The notes beneath the pieces are model-generated. The model searched no databases. It had not been told where the DNA came from and saw only the letters and a list, made by a program, of their open reading frames with translations. 20,228 nucleotides of DNA from Roseiflexaceae bacterium UBA965. Its GTDB lineage: Bacteria; Chloroflexota; Chloroflexia; Chloroflexales; Roseiflexaceae. The translations under genes were made by a program, and so were the position numbers. The DNA is taken from contig DBCF01000088.1 of the NCBI GenBank assembly GCA_002292925.1, positions 1-20,228 on the forward strand. The letters run 5' to 3'. Shown here one piece after another: positions 15,146 through 20,228 of this stretch (its first letter is position 1; each line of letters begins with the position of its first letter).

Positions 15146-17113
15146 ATGAGCAACGAACGACTCGAATCCCTCATAGGTGGCTCACCTGCCTTGTTTGACA
15201 TCATCTCAAAAGCCGCCGGCCCCAGTGGTGAGCTCCCCCTCACCGAAGATATGCTCCGCGACAGTCCCAGTGGCAATTTGTTTGGCTGGACCCAAAACGT
15301 CGGCATGGGCTGGGAACCAGCCGAACTCACCCGCACCCAAGTGCTCATCCTCAGCACCCAAGGGGGCATCCGCGAAAACGATGGCAGAGCCATCGCACTC
15401 GGCTACCATACGGGGCATTGGGAAATAGGCTTGCAAATGCGGGCCGCTGCCGAAACACTACGGGCCAACAACGCCATGCCCTTTGCAGGCTATGTCACCG
15501 ACCCCTGCGATGGCCGTACCCAAGGCACCGAAGGGATGTTTGATAGCCTGCCCTATCGCAACGACGCGGCTATCGTATTCCGCCGGCTGATCCGCTCACT
15601 CCCCACCCGCCATGCCGTGATCGGTGTGGCCACCTGCGACAAAGGGTTGCCTGCCATGCTGATCGCCTTGGCTGGCACACCCAACCTGCCCACCATCCTC
15701 GTACCGGGTGGCGTCACCTTGCCCCCTACTGATGGCGAGGACGCCGGCAAAGTGCAGACCATCGGAGCGCGCTTCGCCCAAGGCGAATTGTCGCTCCAAG
15801 AGGCAGCCGCCCTCGGCTGCCGGGCCTGTGGCTCCCCCGGCGGTGGCTGTCAGTTCCTTGGCACAGCTGCCACCGCCCAAGTGGTTGCCGAAGCCTTGGG
15901 GATTGCGTTGCCACATTCAGCCCTCGCCCCGTCAGGGCAACCGATTTGGCTGGCGCTAGCCACCGCCTCGGCCCATGCCGTCCTCGACCTGCAGAAACGC
16001 AAAATCACCACCAAACAAATCATCACCCCCGGCGCCATCCACAACGCCATGGTGGTGCATGCGGCATTTGGGGGCTCGACCAATCTGCTGTTGCACATCC
16101 CCGCAATTGCCCACGCCGCCGGCTTACCCCGCCCGACGGTACAAGACTGGGAGCGCATCAATCGCCAAGTCCCCCGACTCGTCGATGTGCTCCCCAACGG
16201 CCCACGCAACCATGTCACCGTCCAAGCATACATGGCTGGTGGCGTGCCCGAAGTAATGCTCCATCTACGCGATTTGGGGTTGCTCGATACATCGGTACTA
16301 ACCGTGAGTGGCCAAACGCTCAACGAAGTGCTGGACTGGTGGCAACATTCCACCCGCCGCGCTACGGTGCGCCAAATGCTGCGCGAGCGCGACGGTGTCG
16401 ACCCCGATGATGTGATTATGTCACCGAGTTTGGCGCAGGCCCGCGGGCTCACCTCGACCGTCACCTTCCCCCAAGGCAATCTGGCCCCCGAAGGTTCGGT
16501 CATCAAAAGTACCGCCATCGATGCCCGGGTGGTGGATGCTGATGGGGTGTACCGCAAAATCGGTCCGGCCAAGGTGTTTTTGCGCGAGCGTGACGCCGTG
16601 CGAGCCATCAAAGGTCAAGGCAACAAACAGGTCGTACCCGGTGACATCATCGTGTTGATTTGTGGTGGGCCGCTTGGGACAGGCATGGAAGAAACCTACC
16701 AAGTCACCTCGGCACTCAAGCACCTCAGTTGGGGCCGCGAAGTGGCCGTCATCACCGACGCACGTTTTTCGGGAGTGAGTACCGGCGCCTGTATCGGCCA
16801 CGTCGGGCCTGAAGCCTTGGCTGGTGGACCAATTGGCAAAGTACTCGATGGTGACATGATCGAAATCATCGTCGACCGCAATAATTTGGTGGGGAGTGTC
16901 AATTTAATTGGTGAAAACAACGTCACCGTTGATTGGCAAACCGGCGCTACCATCCTGGCTGCCCGTGGCATGCGCACTGACTTACAAGCCCACCCCAATT
17001 TACCCGACGACACCCGCTTGTGGGCGGCGTTGCAACATGTTAGTGGTGGCACGTGGGGCGGCTGCGTCTATGATGCCGACAGCATCATCGCGCGACTCAA
17101 TCAACCACAATAA
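15146..17113 (+). CDS. yjhG: YjhG/YagF-family D-xylonate dehydratase (IlvD/Edd superfamily)
   Basis: Predicted to dehydrate D-xylonate to 2-keto-3-deoxy-D-xylonate in oxidative pentose catabolism, using an Fe-S cluster. The start at 15146 (655 residues, the length of E. coli YjhG and YagF) is set by AAAGGA six bases upstream; an earlier in-frame ATG at 15107 lacks such a site. Residues match the YjhG branch from memory: PLTEDMLRDSPSGNLFG, DPCDGRTQGTEGMFDSLPYR (Cys121), GVATCDKGLPA (Cys164), GCRACGSPGGGCQFLGTA (Cys225, 228, 235), VHAAFGGSTNLLLHIPAIAH and DARFSGVSTGACIGHVGPEA. The C-terminus (DDTRLWAALQHVSGGTW) also fits. The cluster-ligand assignment to these cysteines is inferred from the superfamily. 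No other xylose-pathway gene is in view, so it stands alone and faces away from the paralogue operon. Confidence 0.92.
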   Translation: MSNERLESLIGGSPALFDIISKAAGPSGELPLTEDMLRDSPSGNLFGWTQNVGMGWEPAELTRTQVLILSTQGGIRENDGRAIALGYHTGHWEIGLQMRAAAETLRANNAMPFAGYVTDPCDGRTQGTEGMFDSLPYRNDAAIVFRRLIRSLPTRHAVIGVATCDKGLPAMLIALAGTPNLPTILVPGGVTLPPTDGEDAGKVQTIGARFAQGELSLQEAAALGCRACGSPGGGCQFLGTAATAQVVAEALGIALPHSALAPSGQPIWLALATASAHAVLDLQKRKITTKQIITPGAIHNAMVVHAAFGGSTNLLLHIPAIAHAAGLPRPTVQDWERINRQVPRLVDVLPNGPRNHVTVQAYMAGGVPEVMLHLRDLGLLDTSVLTVSGQTLNEVLDWWQHSTRRATVRQMLRERDGVDPDDVIMSPSLAQARGLTSTVTFPQGNLAPEGSVIKSTAIDARVVDADGVYRKIGPAKVFLRERDAVRAIKGQGNKQVVPGDIIVLICGGPLGTGMEETYQVTSALKHLSWGREVAVITDARFSGVSTGACIGHVGPEALAGGPIGKVLDGDMIEIIVDRNNLVGSVNLIGENNVTVDWQTGATILAARGMRTDLQAHPNLPDDTRLWAALQHVSGGTWGGCVYDADSIIARLNQPQ

Positions 17114-17118
17114 ATAAA

Positions 17119-17150
17119 CGAGCGGGGCGACCTTGGTGTCGCCCCGCTCG
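17119..17150. terminator. 13-bp perfect hairpin between convergent genes, no U-tract
   Basis: CGAGCGGGGCGAC (17119-17131) pairs perfectly with GTCGCCCCGCTCG (17138-17150) around a CTTGGT loop. It sits 6 bp after the dehydratase stop and 22 bp beyond the stop of the convergent HEPN gene, so it could serve both directions. Neither side has a T-run. Confidence 0.65.
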
Positions 17151-17171
17151 GTCTATCAGACTGCTGTGCAA

Positions 17172-18104
17172 TTAGCGTTTCGACACTCGATAGCCGGCTT
17201 GTTCGGCTTCGGCTGGCGTATTGAAACAAATCACGGCACTATTGCGGGTCATGGCATAAAACGCACCCGTTGGCACATGATAAATCATCGTTTTGGGGTT
17301 GGCTTTGACTTGCCCGTCTTGACACGGGAAGCTCGGCACAGGGGTCTCTGTTAATGCCGCCGTGATTTGTACCACTTGCACTATCACGACTGCCGTCGGC
17401 GTGCCATTGATGGTGTCAGTCAGCGCTGGGGTTGTGGCAGGTGCAGATGCGACGGGTAGGGGTGTCGCACTTGCCGTATGCACCACACTACCACTCTTGA
17501 GGCGCACCGTGGCAGCGGGGATGGTCACGGTGGGAGCAGCGAGTGCAGTGTCGGGGACATGCTCCCACAAATAGAGTCCGATTACGAGGATGGCAATCAG
17601 CAAACTTGCACCCGAAATCATGATGAGGCCAGACAACTTTGGGGCTGGATGCACAGTCGCCTGATGCGTTGTTTGATAGCGCTGCATGCGCATTTCGTCA
17701 CGCAAGGCGACTACTCGATCGACGTTACTCGCCCGGATAGCAGTCAACAAGCGGGCAATATTGTCGGCAAGTCGGTCTACATCATCGGCCGAAAGTGGGG
17801 CTTGATGCGCCCAACGATTACGAATCGTGCGTAGTTCAAACAGCAGACTGCGCTCGTTGGGCGTTAATACCCGACTAAACGTCGAATCCCAGTGCGCTAA
17901 AATCACGCGCACCAAGGCAGTCGCATCGAGTTGGGCCTGTTGACTATCGGCAGGCAAGCGCACCTCGGGAGTATTGCGGAGCACACCATACCACTCGGTG
18001 CCGTGGGTTGTTTTGAGCACCGCCATCACAAATGGGGCATATCCCTGGCGGAATTCCGCGAGGAGTTGATCTATTTGAATGCGTCGCACCGGATCACTGG
18101 TCAT
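17172..18104 (-). CDS. Swt1-like HEPN membrane protein with C-terminal sunset/Ada-like zinc domain
   Basis: The start at 18104 (310 residues, MTSDPVRRIQ) is chosen because AAGGAG ends 9 nt before it; an upstream in-frame ATG at 18194 lacks a comparable site. Residues about 8-130 resemble the HEPN domain of Swt1-like proteins, with the RxxxxH motif as RNRWAH (Arg95, His100), a motif used by many HEPN RNases. One TM segment follows (about 157-180, LSGLIMISGASLLIAILVIG), then an Ala/Thr/Pro linker. The C-terminal domain (260-310) has CQDGQVKAN, IYHVPTGAFY and CFNTPAEAEQAGYR. This resembles the 'sunset'/Ada-type zinc-binding fold, with Cys261, His276 and Cys293 as possible ligands. The HEPN part should be cytoplasmic and the zinc-like part outside. 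It lies 93 bp downstream of the PARG-like gene on the same strand. RNase activity is not shown by sequence alone. Confidence 0.78.
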   Translation of the reverse strand: MTSDPVRRIQIDQLLAEFRQGYAPFVMAVLKTTHGTEWYGVLRNTPEVRLPADSQQAQLDATALVRVILAHWDSTFSRVLTPNERSLLFELRTIRNRWAHQAPLSADDVDRLADNIARLLTAIRASNVDRVVALRDEMRMQRYQTTHQATVHPAPKLSGLIMISGASLLIAILVIGLYLWEHVPDTALAAPTVTIPAATVRLKSGSVVHTASATPLPVASAPATTPALTDTINGTPTAVVIVQVVQITAALTETPVPSFPCQDGQVKANPKTMIYHVPTGAFYAMTRNSAVICFNTPAEAEQAGYRVSKR

Positions 18105-18118
18105 ACCAAGCATCTCCT

Positions 18119-18163
18119 TGTCGCGATGATATCGCACATCGCATCTATTGTCGGTGTCGCGAT
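18119..18163 (-). promoter_or_regulatory. TGTCGCGAT direct repeats upstream of the HEPN gene
   Basis: TGTCGCGAT occurs at 18119-18127 and 18155-18163 (plus-strand reading), just upstream of the chosen start. Several GCGAT/ATCGC half-sites lie between them. The proximal copy abuts the AAGGAG ribosome site. It could be an operator or leader structure; no clear -10 was identified nearby. Confidence 0.25.
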
Positions 18164-18197
18164 TCACGTCTGTGCAGGTGTTTTTTTCATACAACTA

Positions 18198-19076
18198 TCA
18201 TACACTCTGCTCGTGAAAACGATTCCGGAACACCGCATAGACCGGGGTTTGTGGCGTAATGTCTGGGATAGCAAAATCAATAATCGCAAATGAGCGTATG
18301 GCCGGTGACTCTAATGCGACCTGGAAGGCGGTAGCGATGAGTTCGGGGGAGTGCCCAAATTCGCCCGTCCCCCAAGCCCCCAGCACCAAGACATTGGCTT
18401 TCGTGGTGGCTGCGGCTTCGATAACCCGCGTGGCCCGCCGTGCCATCCTGAGTGGAATTTCGGCTTCACGCGGTGGCATGTACAAGCGCACGTTCGTTGC
18501 ATGGACGGCAGCCGCGCTAATCATCGTATGGTGCATCGGCGTTTCGAGTAAGTCACCTTCGTGCCCGCGAAATACCGGCACATTGGGGGCGACAATCACC
18601 GTATCATCGTAGAACGGGTTTACGCGGTGGGCACGATTCTGGTACCACGGATGATTGCCCAAGCAATGCATCAACCCTGATGAACGCGCCAATGACGCTT
18701 CTTGGGATGAGACACCCTGCAACCAGCCGCCTCCAAGATCGCGGGGATTAGTGAAATTCAAAACTGCCACGCGATAACCACGTCGTTGGCGGGCTTGTGC
18801 TACCATTAATGTAGTTTGGTTGTGCACATAGGTCATCGCTTGGGTATATTTGGCTTTGCCGGGGGGAATGTCTATGTCAGGTGCATAGGTGACGGTTTGG
18901 GCATGCGCAGCGGCTAACGCCACGCCGATATCGTGCTCTGTCCCCGATTCGGTCAGGTAATTCCCCCGCGTGATAATCTGTTGCGTCGCTTGCCCGACCA
19001 TCTTTGCGGCATCGGGTTCCATCAAAAAATCCTCTTTGACGAGTAGAGGCAAATTCAAAGCCAACGTACGCCGCAT
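18198..19076 (-). CDS. Microbial-type PARG / macro-domain protein (TIGR02452-like)
   Basis: Predicted to bind, and possibly hydrolyse, ADP-ribose linkages. It has 292 residues, a usual length. An N-terminal PARG-type region (about 25-160) holds VLNFTNPRDLGGGWLQGVSSQ. GGG is at 115-117 and the QE pair at 125-126. The macro-fold phosphate loop appears as LGAWGTGEFGHSPELIATAF (230-249). In bacterial PARGs the signature is GGG-x6-8-QEE, whose second Glu is catalytic; here that place is Ala127 (QEASLAR), so hydrolase activity is uncertain. GGTGGAG precedes the ATG at 19076 by a few bases. The gene diverges from the HDAC-like gene across a 24-bp palindrome. The HEPN membrane gene follows on the same strand. 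Confidence 0.85.
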   Translation of the reverse strand: MRRTLALNLPLLVKEDFLMEPDAAKMVGQATQQIITRGNYLTESGTEHDIGVALAAAHAQTVTYAPDIDIPPGKAKYTQAMTYVHNQTTLMVAQARQRRGYRVAVLNFTNPRDLGGGWLQGVSSQEASLARSSGLMHCLGNHPWYQNRAHRVNPFYDDTVIVAPNVPVFRGHEGDLLETPMHHTMISAAAVHATNVRLYMPPREAEIPLRMARRATRVIEAAATTKANVLVLGAWGTGEFGHSPELIATAFQVALESPAIRSFAIIDFAIPDITPQTPVYAVFRNRFHEQSV

Positions 19077-19102
19077 AGATACTCCACCACTCTTCGTAAT
19101 GC

Positions 19103-19115
19103 GTAATTGAATTAC
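19103..19115. repeat. Small inverted repeat GTAATT-G-AATTAC upstream of the PARG-like gene
   Basis: A perfect 6-bp-arm palindrome with a 1-bp centre lies between the PARG-like start and the larger 24-bp palindrome. It may be a second operator half-site or chance in AT-rich DNA. Confidence 0.3.
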
Positions 19116-19146
19116 ATGATGCCGAAAATAGCATGATAGCGCATTA

Positions 19147-19170
19147 TCACGACCACATATGTGGTCGTGA
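19147..19170. promoter_or_regulatory. 24-bp perfect palindrome (putative shared operator)
   Basis: TCACGACCACAT (19147-19158) is followed directly by its exact reverse complement (19159-19170). It lies between the divergent PARG-like and HDAC-like genes. It ends 11 bp before the TATAAT at 19182-19187 and covers the -35 position of that promoter. The position suggests a repressor or activator site controlling both genes. No regulator gene is in the window. Confidence 0.65.
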
Positions 19171-19181
19171 GAAAATACAGG

Positions 19182-19187
19182 TATAAT
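19182..19187 (+). promoter_or_regulatory. -10 element of the HDAC-like gene
   Basis: A perfect TATAAT gives an expected start near 19194 and a leader of about 36 nt. Its -35 region falls inside the 24-bp palindrome. A second candidate, TATATT in the TTATATTG stretch near 19206, is weaker. Confidence 0.45.
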
Positions 19188-19229
19188 TAACGTATTACGC
19201 TAGATTATATTGTAGATGGGGAAATCCAA

Positions 19230-20120
19230 ATGTCAAATTATCGTCTATTTTATCACCCAGACACCGTAAGCACTGGCCACGCATTTGACACCACCCGCAA
19301 GGGTGCCGATGTCGCAACGGCATTAACAACCCAAGGATGGCTGATTAGCACACCGACACCATTGAGTGTCGAAGAAGCCATCCAGACCCATAGCGCAGCC
19401 TACGTCGATGCGATAGTGCATGGCACACCGCGCGAATTAGCCAAGTCACAAGGATTTGCGTGGGACAATCAGATGTGGGCGTCTGTAGCTGCCCAAAACG
19501 GCGCGTTGCGCGATGCAGTCCTCACCGCCATCACCGGGACTCCAGCGTATGCCATTAGTGCGGGATTTCATCATGCCCGTAGTACTCACGGCGCAGGGTT
19601 CTGTACATTAAATGGGTTGGCGATTGGGGCAGATATCGCTTTAAAAAACGGTGTCCGCAAGGTGTTTATCCTCGATGTAGATGCCCATTGTGGCGGCGGC
19701 ACCTATAGTATCGTACACGATTATGCACACATCGTACACCTCGACCTATCCGTCCATCACTATGACCAATACGCCCCCACGTCACCGCACCAATTATTGT
19801 TTGTCAATCATGCCAGCGATTATCTCACACGCCTGCAACAGCTACTAAGCTATGCAGAAGTTGATTTACAGGCTGGTGATTTGGTGATTTACAATGCGGG
19901 GATGGACCCCTACGAAGGGTGTGACCTCGGTGGGATGCCTGGCATAGATAAAGCACTCTTGCAACAACGTGAGGCGTTGGTGACGGCGTGGATCCGCCGG
20001 CATCAGCTCCACGTGGCAGCGTGTCTAGCTGGTGGCTATAACGGTCCGGATTTCCCCCATCAAGAGCTCATCGCCATGCACGTCATGAGTGTCACTACGT
20101 TGATGCAGCAAGGCGAATAA
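19230..20120 (+). CDS. HDAC-superfamily zinc-dependent deacetylase (AcuC/histone-deacetylase-like)
   Basis: Predicted to remove acetyl or related acyl groups from lysine, polyamines or small molecules with a zinc ion. At 296 residues it is somewhat shorter than typical bacterial members. The key elements are present: the His dyad in AGFHHARSTHGAGFCTLNG (His114, His115), zinc ligands in ILDVDAHCGGGT (Asp151, His153) and YNAGMDPYEG (Asp226), and the transition-state Tyr in CLAGGYNG (Tyr270). The usual second His of the DxDxHHGxGT motif is Cys154 here. GGGGA lies about 8 nt upstream of the ATG. The gene diverges from a PARG-like gene with a shared palindrome, which suggests a linked role in protein or metabolite deacylation and ADP-ribose chemistry. 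The substrate is unknown. Confidence 0.9.
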   Translation: MSNYRLFYHPDTVSTGHAFDTTRKGADVATALTTQGWLISTPTPLSVEEAIQTHSAAYVDAIVHGTPRELAKSQGFAWDNQMWASVAAQNGALRDAVLTAITGTPAYAISAGFHHARSTHGAGFCTLNGLAIGADIALKNGVRKVFILDVDAHCGGGTYSIVHDYAHIVHLDLSVHHYDQYAPTSPHQLLFVNHASDYLTRLQQLLSYAEVDLQAGDLVIYNAGMDPYEGCDLGGMPGIDKALLQQREALVTAWIRRHQLHVAACLAGGYNGPDFPHQELIAMHVMSVTTLMQQGE

Positions 20121-20190
20121 ACACCACTCGTATATATTGTGTTTTATCACAGAAAAAAGAGTTTGTTTTTGTAATTTTTGACGATTTAGC

Positions 20191-20228
20191 CTACCGCGGC
20201 ACCACCGATGGCCACGCCTGCCAATCAC
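20191..20228 (-). CDS. Possible 3' end of a minus-strand gene
   Basis: Reading the minus strand from the right edge gives DWQAWPSVVPR followed by TAG at 20191-20193. Only eleven codons are visible and no family can be named. It would converge on the HDAC-like gene, and the AT-rich 20121-20190 between them could hold both 3' ends. Another frame of this strand is open through the window edge but runs into the HDAC-like gene, so it is probably a shadow. Confidence 0.25.
   Translation of the reverse strand, partial: DWQAWPSVVPR

Noticed and set aside
15850..16611. 253-codon open frame on the minus strand inside the dehydratase gene
   Set aside because: It is fully opposite a well-conserved enzyme gene. 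Its composition (Ser/Arg/Thr-rich) is typical of an antisense shadow.
18104..18194. N-terminal extension of the HEPN protein to the ATG at 18194
   Set aside because: The 30 extra residues are Asp/Arg/Cys-rich with no domain, and the good ribosome site (AAGGAG) serves the ATG at 18104.
20025..20228. 67-codon open frame on the minus strand at the right edge
   Set aside because: It overlaps the 3' end of the HDAC-like gene by about 95 bp and crosses the AT-rich gap, with no recognisable sequence. Another frame ending at 20191 is more plausible.

Overview
This window most likely comes from a member of the Chloroflexota, by inference from gene content and protein style. It has lipoproteins with short proline/threonine-rich linkers, a HEPN protein carrying a C-terminal 'sunset'-like domain, moderate GC, and a PEP carboxylase beside a class III CoA-transferase. 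No rRNA, tRNA, CRISPR array, transposase or phage gene was seen.

Layout. (1) 1-2920, minus strand: PEP carboxylase (ppc) followed after 13 bp by the first 30 codons of a CaiB/BaiF CoA-transferase cut by the window edge. (2) 3065-10288, plus strand: a three-gene operon of a lipoprotein with two fused family-1 solute-binding domains, a lipoprotein HlyD/MacA-like adaptor, and a 10-TM FtsX/MacB-type permease. No ATPase gene is present. (3) 10289-10716: non-coding DNA with three hairpins and a decayed 93-bp copy of part of the permease gene. (4) 10717-14927, minus strand: two tandem paralogues of an unrecognised secreted family. Both share GHCEGMAV, GGH(A/T)VTP and IYDNN motifs, which look like a cysteine-peptidase or transglutaminase-type Cys-His-Asn/Asp core, plus a conserved CxxC. 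They end in unrelated low-complexity tails: one strongly acidic, one a PTPGGDDTxR tandem repeat. (5) 15146-17113, plus strand: a YjhG/YagF-type D-xylonate dehydratase. (6) 17172-19076, minus strand: a membrane protein with a cytoplasmic Swt1-like HEPN domain and an external zinc-binding-like domain, preceded by a microbial-type PARG/macro-domain protein. (7) 19230-20120, plus strand: an HDAC-superfamily zinc deacetylase divergent from the PARG gene, with a perfect 24-bp palindrome between them. (8) The last bases may hold the 3' end of another minus-strand gene.

The two best candidates for something undescribed are the paired secreted Cys-His-Asn proteins, and the PARG-like/HDAC-like divergent pair around one palindromic operator with the HEPN membrane protein downstream. 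The three hairpins next to gene ends have perfect 13-17 bp stems but no U-tract. Three promoters share the extended -10 form TGCTATA(A/C/G)T.
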